64,000 nt of DNA from Provencibacterium sp. (GTDB taxonomy: Bacteria; Bacillota; Clostridia; Oscillospirales; Ruminococcaceae), in contig JAAWAN010000007.1 in NCBI GenBank assembly GCA_022792175.1, positions 1 to 64,000 on the forward strand. The letters are read 5' to 3'. This document shows, in pieces, positions 34,591-49,799 of this stretch. How positions within the stretch are numbered: the first letter of the stretch is position 1; each line of letters begins with the position of its first letter. The notes beneath the pieces were generated by a model. The model had not been told where the DNA came from. It saw only the letters and a program-made list of their open reading frames with translations, and did no database searches. The translations under genes and the position numbers were made by a program.

Positions 34591-35941
34591 TGTTTCCCAG
34601 CCGCTCCCTGATAACCTCCGCAATCTGCTCTGCCTCTTTGCGGATATATTCTTCGTCCATCCCCTCGAGCATGACGCGGATGAGCGGCTCGGTGCCCGAA
34701 ACGCGCACCAGCACCCGCCCGCTGTCTCCGAGCGCAGCGCGCACCCGCTCTACCTCCCGGCGCACACCCTCATCCAGCTCAAGCTGCTTTTTCATATACG
34801 GGTCCGCCCGCACGTTGACCGTCACCTGCGGATAGACCTGCATCACATCCGCCAGCTCCTTTAAGGTCTTTCCGGTGCGCTTCATCACCGCCAGAAGCTG
34901 CAGGGCAGTCAGCTGACCGTCTCCGGTCGTCATATATTCGCGCAGGATGATATGTCCGGACTGCTCGCCGCCCACGGCATAGCCATTTTCCAGCATGTTT
35001 TCCAGCACATACCGGTCGCCCACCTTGGTAACGGCGGCATGAAGCCCCTCCCGCTCACAGAATTTGTGAAAGCCGAGGTTGCTCATGACGGTGATAACGG
35101 CGGTGTCGTTCGTGAGCTTTCCCCGCGCGTGCAGGTCCTTTGCCAGAATGGCGATAATGCGGTCGCCATCCACCAGCTCCCCCCCGGCCGTTACGCCGAG
35201 ACAGCGGTCGGCGTCCCCATCAAAGGCAAATCCGCAGTCAAACTTGCCGCTTTTGACGAGCGAGGCCAGCGTTTCGATATGGGTGGAGCCGCACCGGTCG
35301 TTGACGTTGATTCCGTCCGGCCCGGCATGGAACACGGTGACAAACGCCCCCGCGCGCTCAAAGAGCGCCCTGGCGGTCGCGCTCGCGCTGCCGTTTGAGC
35401 AGTCGAGCGCCACGCAGATGCCGCCGAGCGGCCCCTCGATAGTGGAAAGCAGATGGGAGATATACCGCTCGGCCGCATTTTTCTCCTCATAAATCCGGCC
35501 GATGCGCGCGCCCCACTGCACCGAGAAGGGAATCGTTTTATCGAGCACGATCTCCTCAATCTCAAACTCCTGCTCATCGGTCAGCTTAAAGCCCTGCGGA
35601 CCGAAAACCTTGATGCCGTTAAATTCATAGGGGTTGTGGGAGGCCGAGAGCATAATGCCCGCATCCGCCCCCATCTCGGTGGTCAGGTAGGCCACCGCCG
35701 GCGTCGGGACGACGCCGAGCAGCATGACATCCGCCCCCACCGAGCAGAGCCCTGCCGCAACGGCATTCTGCAGCATATCACCCGAAATGCGGGTATCCCT
35801 GCCGATTAAAATGCGGGGGCGGCGGTCGGTCTTTTCCGAGATGACCATCCCCACCGCGCGGCCGATATCCATCGCCAGCGTGCAGCTGATTTCCGTATTG
35901 GCAACGCCGCGTGCGCCATCCGTTCCAAAAATTCTTCCCAA
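34568..35941 (-). CDS. glmM: Phosphoglucosamine mutase GlmM
   Basis: This 457-residue enzyme converts glucosamine-6-phosphate to glucosamine-1-phosphate for UDP-GlcNAc and peptidoglycan synthesis. The phosphoserine loop LSASHNPYEFNG (near residue 100), metal loop DGDADR near residue 240 and the phosphate-binding RVSGTEPLIRVM near the C-terminus are all present. The N-terminus GRIFGTDGARGVAN is standard. The start codon is TTG at 35941, with AGGAGAAG upstream; a nearby ATG at 35947 is out of frame. Confidence 0.94.
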   Translation of the reverse strand: MGRIFGTDGARGVANTEISCTLAMDIGRAVGMVISEKTDRRPRILIGRDTRISGDMLQNAVAAGLCSVGADVMLLGVVPTPAVAYLTTEMGADAGIMLSASHNPYEFNGIKVFGPQGFKLTDEQEFEIEEIVLDKTIPFSVQWGARIGRIYEEKNAAERYISHLLSTIEGPLGGICVALDCSNGSASATARALFERAGAFVTVFHAGPDGINVNDRCGSTHIETLASLVKSGKFDCGFAFDGDADRCLGVTAGGELVDGDRIIAILAKDLHARGKLTNDTAVITVMSNLGFHKFCEREGLHAAVTKVGDRYVLENMLENGYAVGGEQSGHIILREYMTTGDGQLTALQLLAVMKRTGKTLKELADVMQVYPQVTVNVRADPYMKKQLELDEGVRREVERVRAALGDSGRVLVRVSGTEPLIRVMLEGMDEEYIRKEAEQIAEVIRERLGNNESDQGL

Positions 35942-35989
35942 TCCATCTTCTCCTCGCTCTTAAATTTTCCTTACGGGCCGCTTTTGCCC

Positions 35990-37066
35990 TTAAACCTCCA
36001 GCCGCTGCTGACTGTCATCCGGCGCGGCCTGCGGCGGGCGCAGGCCCAGATGGGCATAGGCCTGCGGGGTGACGCAGCGCCCGCGCGGGGTGCGCGCCAG
36101 AAAGCCTATCTGCATCAGATAGGGCTCATAAACATCCTCCAGGGTGACCGCCTCCTCGCCGATGGCGGCCGCCAGCGTTTCCAGGCCCACCGGGCCGCCG
36201 GCATAGTTTCCGATAATCATTTTAAGCATCCGCCGGTCAACATCGTCCAGCCCGAGCGGGTCGATATCCAGCCGGTTTAAGGCGGTGCCGGCCAGCGAAG
36301 CGGTAATCTTCCCATCCCCCAGAACCTGCGCAAAGTCGCGCACCCGCTTTAAAAGCCGGTTGGCGATGCGGGGGGTGCCCCGCGCGCGCCGCGCAATCTC
36401 ATAAGCCCCCTCTGGCTCGCAGTCGATTTTCAAAATCCCCGCACTGCGCCGCACGATGGTGGAAAGCTCCTCGGGCGTATACATCTCGAGGCGCATGACA
36501 ACACCGAACCGGTCGCGCAGAGGGGCCGAAAGCTGGCCCGCGCGGGTGGTCGCGCCAATCAGGGTGAAGCGCGGCAGATCGATGCGTATCGAGCGGGCGG
36601 AGGGACCCTTGCCGATCATGATATCCAGCGCATAGTCCTCCATCGCCGGATAGAGCACCTCCTCCACCGCGCGGGAAAGGCGGTGGATTTCATCGACAAA
36701 CAGGATATCCCCCGCCTCGAGGTTGGTGAGCAGCGCCGCGAGGTCCCCCGGCTTTTCAATGGCCGGGCCGGAAGTGACGCGAAACTCCACCCCCATCTCA
36801 TGCGCGATAATGCCGGAAAGGGTCGTTTTGCCGAGGCCCGGCGGGCCATAGAGCAGCACATGGTCGAGCGCCTCGCCGCGCTGGCGGGCCGCCTCGATAT
36901 AAACGGCCATATGCTCCTTGACCTTCTCCTGCCCGATATATTCCCCCAGCGTCTGGGGACGCAGGTTCCCTTCGTTCTCCGAATCCTCCCGCCGCTCGGC
37001 GGCAGTGAGGATTCGCCCGTCCGTCCCCTCGTCCAGGGTTTCCACATCCTGCCGGTAGATGCTCAT
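35990..37066 (-). CDS. ruvB: Holliday junction branch migration helicase RuvB
   Basis: This 358-residue AAA+ motor of the RuvAB complex drives branch migration of Holliday junctions. Walker [10 protein letters not shown] and Walker [11 protein letters not shown] are present, as are the sensor region [19 protein letters not shown] and the C-terminal winged-helix end [18 protein letters not shown]. ruvB lies 86 bases after ruvA and about 48 bases before glmM. Confidence 0.95.
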   Translation of the reverse strand: MSIYRQDVETLDEGTDGRILTAAERREDSENEGNLRPQTLGEYIGQEKVKEHMAVYIEAARQRGEALDHVLLYGPPGLGKTTLSGIIAHEMGVEFRVTSGPAIEKPGDLAALLTNLEAGDILFVDEIHRLSRAVEEVLYPAMEDYALDIMIGKGPSARSIRIDLPRFTLIGATTRAGQLSAPLRDRFGVVMRLEMYTPEELSTIVRRSAGILKIDCEPEGAYEIARRARGTPRIANRLLKRVRDFAQVLGDGKITASLAGTALNRLDIDPLGLDDVDRRMLKMIIGNYAGGPVGLETLAAAIGEEAVTLEDVYEPYLMQIGFLARTPRGRCVTPQAYAHLGLRPPQAAPDDSQQRLEV

Positions 37067-37152
37067 TTATCTGCCCAGCCCTTTCTTTCCCATGGGCGCC
37101 GGCCCCCTCCTGCTTTTGCAGCCAGCCGCCTGCCCGTTATTCCTTATATGCG

Positions 37153-37758
37153 CTAGCGCCGCGTACTCAGAACCTTGAGCGCGCCTTTAATCAGCTCCTG
37201 CACCGGCAGCTCGGGCGAAAGGCGTCCGACTGCCGAGGCCGCCTCCTGCTGGCTGTAGCCCAAAGCGATCAGGGCGCTGAGCGCTTCGCCCGCGCTGGTG
37301 TTCTCCTGCGGGGGCGGAGCAAACGCGCCGCCTCCGCCATCCGGCGAAAAGAAATCGGCCGGCACCTTATCCTTGAGCTCGAGCACAATGCGGCTCGCCA
37401 GCTTCGGACCGACGCCCGGCGCGCGGGTAATCGATTTCGCATCCCCGCCCGCAACGGCCAGCAGCAGCTGCTGCCCGCCCAGCTCGGAAAGAATCGCCAG
37501 CGCCGCCTTCGGGCCGACGCCGCTGACGCCTGTCAGCATCCGGAAGCCCTCCAGCTCCCGGCGGTCAATAAAGCCGAAGAGCTCGGCGGCATCCTCGCGG
37601 ATGTTGAGGCAGGTAAAGAGCTTTACCTCCTGCCCCATCTTCGGGAGCTTTCCCAGCGTTCCCGCCGTTGTGCGCACCCCATAGCCGACGCCGGCGCACT
37701 CGACCACCACAAAATTCTGCTCGACCGCCGTCAGCGTTCCGCGCAGCGAATAGATCAT
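37153..37758 (-). CDS. ruvA: Holliday junction branch migration protein RuvA
   Basis: This 201-residue protein binds four-way junctions and loads RuvB. The OB-fold start IYSLRGTLTAVEQNFVVVEC, the helix-hairpin-helix motifs GVSGVGPKAALAIL and APGVGPKLASRIVLEL, and the C-terminal RuvB-binding domain (LIALGYSQQEAASAV) are in the expected order. The ATG overlaps the ruvC stop by four bases. Confidence 0.95.
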   Translation of the reverse strand: MIYSLRGTLTAVEQNFVVVECAGVGYGVRTTAGTLGKLPKMGQEVKLFTCLNIREDAAELFGFIDRRELEGFRMLTGVSGVGPKAALAILSELGGQQLLLAVAGGDAKSITRAPGVGPKLASRIVLELKDKVPADFFSPDGGGGAFAPPPQENTSAGEALSALIALGYSQQEAASAVGRLSPELPVQELIKGALKVLSTRR

Positions 37759-38264
37759 CTCGCCCCCGCCTTTCGTATCAGCCCGTTCAGTGAGGAGCCG
37801 GCGCTGTGCGCATGGCAGATGGCAATCGCCAGCGCATCGGCTGCATCATCCGGCTTTGGTATCTCCTTGAGCTTTAAAATCCGCTGGGTCATCGCCATCA
37901 CCTGATGTTTTTCAGCCTTGCCGTAACCGGCAACCGCCTGCTTGACCTGCAGCGGGGTATATTCATAAACCGGAATGCCCGCAAGGGTTACTGCCAGCAG
38001 AATCACCCCCCGCGCCTGGGCCACGTCAATCCCTGTTTTCTGGTTGGTGGTAAAGTAGAGCCGCTCGACCGCTACCGCCTCGGGCTGCAGCCGCTCTAAA
38101 AGCGCCTGCAGGTCCAAATAGATATTCTGCAGCCGGCTGGTAAACTCTACCCCCGCCTCGGTCAGAACCGCCCCATATTCCAGCGGACGAAAGCGGCAGC
38201 TGCGGTGTTCAATCATTCCATAGCCCACAATGGCGTAGCCAGGGTCTATTCCCAATATGCGCAT
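37755..38264 (-). CDS. ruvC: Crossover junction endodeoxyribonuclease RuvC
   Basis: This 169-residue Holliday junction resolvase starts with MRILGIDPGYAIVGYG, which carries the first catalytic Asp (residue 7). The middle Glu is in VERLYF and the C-terminal catalytic acids in DDAADALAIAICHA. ATG 38264 follows GGAGGG; the open frame upstream to 38378 is not coding. It is the first gene of the ruvC-ruvA-ruvB-glmM directon and has a structured leader. Confidence 0.94.
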   Translation of the reverse strand: MRILGIDPGYAIVGYGMIEHRSCRFRPLEYGAVLTEAGVEFTSRLQNIYLDLQALLERLQPEAVAVERLYFTTNQKTGIDVAQARGVILLAVTLAGIPVYEYTPLQVKQAVAGYGKAEKHQVMAMTQRILKLKEIPKPDDAADALAIAICHAHSAGSSLNGLIRKAGAR

Positions 38265-38304
38265 CTGCCGCCCTCCGTTTTCTCCGGCAGGATTTCGTCC
38301 CGCA

Positions 38305-38424
38305 CTGCCGCCGCATGGCGGCAGAAAACCGCCGCTCCGGTTCGGTCTATGATATATTAAGCGCATTTTGTGCCGCAAAGCGGCACAGCCCGCTTGTCAG
38401 CGGGCTGAAGAAAGCATCGCTTTC
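38305..38424 (-). promoter_or_regulatory. Hairpin-rich leader of the ruvCAB operon
   Basis: Between the promoter and ruvC the minus-strand transcript can form four short perfect hairpins in a row: GAAAGC/GCTTTC, AGCCCGC/GCGGGCT, GTGCCGC/GCGGCAC and CTGCCGCC/GGCGGCAG. None is followed by a clear T-run. I do not recognise a known riboswitch or RNA family. Confidence 0.5.
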
Positions 38425-38436
38425 CTGTTCGCGCTT

Positions 38437-38466
38437 ATTATAGCACAACCGCAGGCGGCTTAACAA
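38437..38466 (-). promoter_or_regulatory. Promoter of the ruvCAB-glmM directon
   Basis: On the minus strand TTGTTA and TATAAT are 18 bases apart, with a TG one base before the -10 (TGCTATAAT). Confidence 0.72.
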
Positions 38467-38598
38467 GTGTTCGCAGGCCGAAATGGGGGGCAGAGAGCCC
38501 AGTGTTTCCAAAAAATTCAAAACCCTGTTACCGCCTGTTGAAAATTTAATAAACCTTCCGAAAAACTTTGTATATATGTACAAAATATGAATTTTCTA

Positions 38599-38627
38599 TT
38601 GCAATTTGCCAAACTATCCGTTATAAT
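38599..38627 (+). promoter_or_regulatory. Promoter of the TrmH-family gene
   Basis: TTGCAA at 38599-38604 and a perfect TATAAT at 38622-38627 are 17 bases apart. Confidence 0.65.
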
Positions 38628-38686
38628 AACATACGTTGTCCAGAAAAGTAAAAAAATGGTTTATCCCGGCGCATGAACCGGGGTTG

Positions 38687-38736
38687 GCCGCCATTAAAAT
38701 GCTGTCCTTGCAATAGTGGGGGCGGCATTATTTTTT
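38687..38736 (+). terminator. Terminator-like hairpin in the leader of the TrmH-family gene
   Basis: GCCGCC at 38687-38692 can pair with GGCGGC at 38721-38726, followed directly by ATTATTTTTT. It lies between the promoter and ATG 38756, so it may act as an attenuator or end a short RNA of about 100 bases. Confidence 0.45.
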
Positions 38737-38755
38737 AATCCGGGAAGAGAGCGCT

Positions 38756-39574
38756 ATGAAAAAAATCTATTCCAAAAATGCCGATTATCAAAAACTCGAG
38801 GTATTAAAAACAAACCGCAACAAGCGGTATAAATATGGTGAATTCCTGGTCGAAGGAGTGCGCAACATCAACGAGGCCATTCGAAATGGCTGGCGTTTCT
38901 CCTCGCTCATCTACAGCGAAGAGCTGGGCCTTTCCGAATGGGGGAAGAAGATCATAAAAACCGTTCAAACGCGGGAGAACCTTATTTTGACCGGGGAGCT
39001 GATGCGGCAGCTGAGCGGCAAGGAGGAGACCTCCGAGCTTTTGGCCGTTATGCAGATGCGAAAGGACAGCCCCGATACCCTGCACCTGCCGGAAAATCCG
39101 CTGATTGTGCTGTTCGACCGCCCCTCCAATAAGGGCAACCTCGGCACGCTCATCCGCTCCTGCGATGCGCTGGGGGCAAGTGCCCTGCTGATTACCGGGC
39201 ATGCCGTTGACCTGTATGACCCGGCGGTCGTCACCGCCGGGATGGGCTCCTTTTTCAGCCTTCCGGTCCTGCGGCTGTCCGGGAACGGGCAGATTGAGGC
39301 GTTTTTATCCGGCATGCAGCAGCGATACCCCGGCTTTCGCGCCGTTGCCACCACCGCCCACCGGCAGACGCCGCTTTATAAGGAACGGCTTGACGGGCCC
39401 TGCATCCTTTTCATCGGCAACGAGACGGACGGGCTCTGCCAAAGGCTCTATGAGCTGGCTGACACGCTCGTCTCCATCCCGATGGCACAGGGCTGCTCCG
39501 CCTCCTCGCTCAACGTCTCCTGCGCGGCCACCGTGCTGCTCTATGAAATCATGCGGCAGAGAAGCGAAAAATAA
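38756..39574 (+). CDS. TrmH/SpoU-family RNA 2'-O-methyltransferase
   Basis: This 272-residue SPOUT methyltransferase has an N-terminal L30e-like substrate-binding domain (KYGEFLVEGVRNINEAIRNG) and a knotted C-terminal domain. The three SpoU motifs are present: RPSNKGNLGTLIRSCDALG, CILFIGNETDGL and PMAQGCSASSLNVSCAA. It methylates a ribose in rRNA or tRNA; the position cannot be told from sequence alone. GGGAAGAG precedes ATG 38756. It faces the dapL directon and ends at a shared terminator. Confidence 0.87.
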   Translation: MKKIYSKNADYQKLEVLKTNRNKRYKYGEFLVEGVRNINEAIRNGWRFSSLIYSEELGLSEWGKKIIKTVQTRENLILTGELMRQLSGKEETSELLAVMQMRKDSPDTLHLPENPLIVLFDRPSNKGNLGTLIRSCDALGASALLITGHAVDLYDPAVVTAGMGSFFSLPVLRLSGNGQIEAFLSGMQQRYPGFRAVATTAHRQTPLYKERLDGPCILFIGNETDGLCQRLYELADTLVSIPMAQGCSASSLNVSCAATVLLYEIMRQRSEK

Positions 39575-39596
39575 TCTCCCTCGGCAAAAAACACAG

Positions 39597-39645
39597 GAAG
39601 GGCACACTGCAAAATTTTCATTTTGCGGCGCGTCCTTCCTTTTTT
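39597..39645. terminator. Bidirectional terminator, family A-like palindrome copy 3
   Basis: An imperfect stem of about 20 bases (GGAAGGGCACACTGCAAAAT against ATTTTGCGGCGCGTCCTTCC) has a TTTC loop and is followed by TTTTTT. On the minus strand a six-T run also follows shortly after the stem. It separates the convergent TrmH-family and dapL genes and carries the GCAAAA core of family A. Confidence 0.75.
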
Positions 39646-39649
39646 GCCT

Positions 39650-46510
<6,861 letters not shown>

Positions 46511-46520
<10 letters not shown>

Positions 46521-47584
46521 GAGCGCAGCACCTCCATATTTTTCACAAACTGGTCGAACAGAAAGCCGGTGTCCAGCGGCCCGGCCGCCGCCTCAGGATG
46601 AAACTGTACCGAAAAGGCCGGTATATTCCGGTAAATAATCCCCTCATTGGTGGCGTCGTTCACATTTTTAAAGAGCGTCTCCGCCCCCTGCGGCAGCCGC
46701 CTGACGGCGTAGCCGTGGTTCTGGCTGGTGATGTATACCCGCCCATCCAGAAGGCTTTTCACCGGCTGGTTCGTTCCCCGGTGGCCATATTTGAGCTTTT
46801 CAGTCTCCCCTCCATGGGCCAGAGCCAGCAGCTGATGTCCCAAACAGATGCCGAAAACCGGCACGCCCGAGCGGCAGAGCGCCTGCAGCTCCCGGATAAC
46901 CCCGGTGTTTTCCGCCGGGTCTCCCGGCCCGTTGGAAAGCAGCACCCCATCCGGGCGCAGCTGCAGAATCCGGGCGGCCGTATAAGCGGGCGGGATATGC
47001 GAAACGCTGCAGCCGCGCCGCAGCAGCTCCCGCTCGATATTCTTCTTGGCGCCGAAGTCCCAAAGCGCCACCCGAAAGCGCTCGTTTGGCGCCTTTACGG
47101 TGTATGCCTTTTGACAGCCCACCGCCGCGACCGCCCCCGAAACCCGCAGGGCACAGAGCCGCCCGAAATTTGTCCCCTCCGGCGAATGGCAGAGCCGCGC
47201 GTTCATAACGCCCTTTTCGCGGATAATAGCGGTCAGCTCCCGGGTATCCACCCCCTCCAGCCCCGGGATGCCCTGGGACTTTAAAAAAGTGTCCAGAGTC
47301 CCCTCACTGCGAAAGTTGGAGGGCTCCCGACACCATTCCCGAACAATATAGGCGCTCAGATGCGCTTTTTCGCTCTCAAAGTCGGCGGAGATGAGCCCAT
47401 AGTTGCCGATAAGCGGGAAGGTCTGCACGACCAGCTGCCCATGGTAACTCGGGTCGGTGAGCGTTTCGAGATAACCGGTCATGCCGGTGGTAAAAACCAG
47501 CTCCCCTTCTGTTTCCAGCGGCGCGCCGAAGCGCCGGCCCTTAAAAACCTGCCCGTTTTCCAAAACCAGATAGGCTTTCTCCAT
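46511..47584 (-). CDS. carA: Carbamoyl phosphate synthase small subunit
   Basis: This 357-residue subunit hydrolyses glutamine and passes ammonia to CarB. The N-terminal domain begins AYLVLENGQVFKGRRFG and contains TGMTGYLETLTDPSYHGQ. The class I amidotransferase domain has the nucleophile Cys in VFGICLGHQLLALAHGG and the HPE triad end in FHPEAAAGP. It lies upstream of carB with a ten-base overlap. Confidence 0.95.
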
Positions 47585-47605
47585 CTGTTCTTCTCCCCTT
47601 CCTGT

Positions 47606-47641
47606 TAAAAAGCGGCACCCCTGCCCTGAAACCGCCTTTTT
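47606..47641 (-). terminator. Possible attenuator hairpin before carA
   Basis: On the minus strand a short GCGG/CCGC stem with a 16-base loop is followed by TTTTT, about 25 bases before carA in the 142-base purF-carA gap. The stem is only four bases, so the call is weak. Confidence 0.3.
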
Positions 47642-47726
47642 CTGCAGACCGAAAACTGCCCGACAGACTTACCCCGAAAAACGCAAAGCCGCAGAGCTTC
47701 CCCTGCCTTTAAAACCGGGCGCTCCT

Positions 47727-49160
47727 TTAAGGCTCCTGCGGCAATGCGCCCTCAAACAGATTCTTGCGCGACTCGGGGCGCTCAATCGGATAACGGCCGC
47801 TGAAGCACCCATCGCAAAACTGCCGCCCCTGCCCGCCGCAGCAGCAAAGCAGGGCCTTTAAAGAGATATACCCCAGCGAGTCTGCCCCCATGTTTTCAGC
47901 CGTCTCCCCGGGCGAAAGCCGGTTGGCGATGAGGGTATCCGGGTCGTCGATATCGGTGCCGAAATGGCAGGCATGGCGAAAGGGCGGAGAGCAGATGCGC
48001 AGGTGGACCTCCTTCGCCCCGGCACTTTTGAGGCTCGCGACAATCTTGGCCCCGGTCGTACCGCGAACGATGGAATCATCCACCAATACCACCCGCTTTC
48101 CCCTGACCGAGGCTGCCAGAGGGCTCAGCTTTAAACGCACCGCCGCATCCCGCTGCGCCTGGGTGGGAAAGATGAAGCTGCGCCCGATATAGCGGTTTTT
48201 GACAAAGGCGGGCGCATAAGGCAGCCCGCTCTCTCTGGCATAGCCCAGCGCCGCCGCCAGCCCGCTGTCCGGAACGCCGCAGACGATATCCGCCGGGACC
48301 GGGCACTCCCGGAAAAGCGCCGCCCCCATGCGAAGCCGCGCCTCATAGACGCTCAGCCCGTCGAGCACCGAGTCGGTGCGCGCAAAGTAGACGTATTCGA
48401 AAACGCACATCCCCCGCTTTTTCCCCGGCAGCACCAGGCGGCTTTTTACTCTGCCGTTCTCCTCAATAACCACCATCTCCCCCGGGGTGATATCCCGCAC
48501 AAACGAGAAGCCGGTGCTCTCGAGCGCGCAGCTCTCGGAAGCAACGGCGACATCCTCCCCCTGCCGCCCGAGGCAGAGCGGGCGAAAGCCGTTGCCGTCG
48601 CGTACGGCAAACAGCCGCCCATCGCTCGAGAGAACGAGAAGGGTAAAGGCGCCGACGAGCTTTTTAGCGGCCCTTTCCACCGCCTCTTCCACATCCCCGC
48701 AGCAGAGCGCCTCATAGGCGATGAGCGAAGCGATAACCTCCGAATCGTTGGTGGCGGCAAAATCGCAGCCCGCTTCGCAAAGAAAGCGGCGGATATCGGC
48801 GGCATTGAGGATGTTGCCATTGTGCGCCGCGGCAATGCGGCCCCGCAGAAATTCCTTGACCATCGGCTGGGCGTTGCCGCGCGTGTTCGAGCCGGTGGTC
48901 GAGTAGCGCACATGGCCGATGGCGCAGTGCGCATGCGGCAGCTTTTCGAGCACCGGCGGGGTGAACACCTCCGACACCAGCCCAACGTTTTTGTGGTAGA
49001 GAATCGAGCGCTCCTTTAATACCGCTATCCCCGCCCCCTCCTGCCCGCGGTGCTGCAAAGCGAGCAGCGCATGGTAGCTGAGCTCTGCCGCCTCGTCAAA
49101 CCGGGTGCGGACGCCGAAAATGCCGCATTCCTCGTGCGGGCCATTCTGCATAAAACGCAT
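47727..49160 (-). CDS. purF: Amidophosphoribosyltransferase
   Basis: This 477-residue enzyme catalyses the first step of purine synthesis, transferring ammonia from glutamine to PRPP. The class II amidotransferase nucleophile is Cys12 in PHEECGIFGV, after an 11-residue propeptide. The PRPP loop is VLVDDSIVRGTT. Cysteine-rich motifs (MCVFEYVYF, RICSPPFRHACHFG, FCDGCFSGRYP) indicate the Bacillus-type 4Fe-4S cluster. AAAGGAGG precedes ATG 49160. Confidence 0.94.
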   Translation of the reverse strand: MRFMQNGPHEECGIFGVRTRFDEAAELSYHALLALQHRGQEGAGIAVLKERSILYHKNVGLVSEVFTPPVLEKLPHAHCAIGHVRYSTTGSNTRGNAQPMVKEFLRGRIAAAHNGNILNAADIRRFLCEAGCDFAATNDSEVIASLIAYEALCCGDVEEAVERAAKKLVGAFTLLVLSSDGRLFAVRDGNGFRPLCLGRQGEDVAVASESCALESTGFSFVRDITPGEMVVIEENGRVKSRLVLPGKKRGMCVFEYVYFARTDSVLDGLSVYEARLRMGAALFRECPVPADIVCGVPDSGLAAALGYARESGLPYAPAFVKNRYIGRSFIFPTQAQRDAAVRLKLSPLAASVRGKRVVLVDDSIVRGTTGAKIVASLKSAGAKEVHLRICSPPFRHACHFGTDIDDPDTLIANRLSPGETAENMGADSLGYISLKALLCCCGGQGRQFCDGCFSGRYPIERPESRKNLFEGALPQEP

Positions 49161-49196
49161 AAGTCCTCCTTTAAACCGTCTAGCCGGCGCGGCCGC

Positions 49197-49772
49197 CTAT
49201 CCCTCATAAATTTTTAAAATCTCCTCGGCTATTTCGCGGCGGGTGCGACGCTCATCCATCGCCTGCTTTTCCATATACCGGTGCGCCTGCGGCTCGGTAT
49301 AGCCGCAGTACTGAATGAGCGCGCACTTCGCGCGGCCACAGAGGCGGATTTCCTCAATCTTCCCCTGCAGCCGCCGGTTTTCCTGCTGCATGCCCATCAG
49401 CCGCCGCCGCGCGGCCTTTACCAGCTTGACCGCCTGATAGAAGAGCTCCCGGCTCAGCGGCCTGCCCAAAATGAAAACGCCCTCATCCTCCACCTTAGCC
49501 GCCACCGCATCGGCCTGCTCGTTTCTCACAATCAGAAGAACGCCCGCCTGCGAGCACTGCACAGCATGCAACGCCAGATCATGGCCGAACTCATCGGAAA
49601 GGGGCGCGTTGATGAGCACGAGCTCATAATCATTTTCGCAGAGAAGCCTTCGGGCGGCAGCCCCGCTCTGCGCCGGGAAAATCTCCGGCGCGGCCTGCCG
49701 GGCGCATTCCTGCAGCATCTGGGTAAGTGCGCCCAACGCTTTCGGGCCTGATACGATTAAAACGCCCGGCAT
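49197..49772 (-). CDS. ANTAR-domain RNA-binding antiterminator with degenerate receiver domain
   Basis: This 191-residue regulator has an N-terminal receiver-like domain (about 1-115), a helical linker and a C-terminal ANTAR domain (about 130-190; ending AHRYMEKQAMDERRTRREIA). ANTAR proteins bind paired hexaloop hairpins in nascent RNA and prevent terminator formation. In the receiver domain the usual phospho-acceptor Asp is Asn55 (ELVLINAPL) and the acidic pair of strand 1 is missing (LIVSGP), so phosphorylation is unlikely. The gene lies 27 bases after glnA in the glt directon. Suitable hairpins overlap terminators upstream of gltB, glnN and amt, so nitrogen control is the likely role. Confidence 0.88.
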   Translation of the reverse strand: MPGVLIVSGPKALGALTQMLQECARQAAPEIFPAQSGAAARRLLCENDYELVLINAPLSDEFGHDLALHAVQCSQAGVLLIVRNEQADAVAAKVEDEGVFILGRPLSRELFYQAVKLVKAARRRLMGMQQENRRLQGKIEEIRLCGRAKCALIQYCGYTEPQAHRYMEKQAMDERRTRREIAEEILKIYEG

Positions 49773-49799
49773 ATTCCTCGCCTCCCCCTGTGCGCCCTG

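Noticed and set aside
38599-38755. T-box or known riboswitch before the TrmH-family gene
   Set aside because: The leader is too short and lacks the T-box sequence; only a promoter and a terminator-like hairpin are seen.
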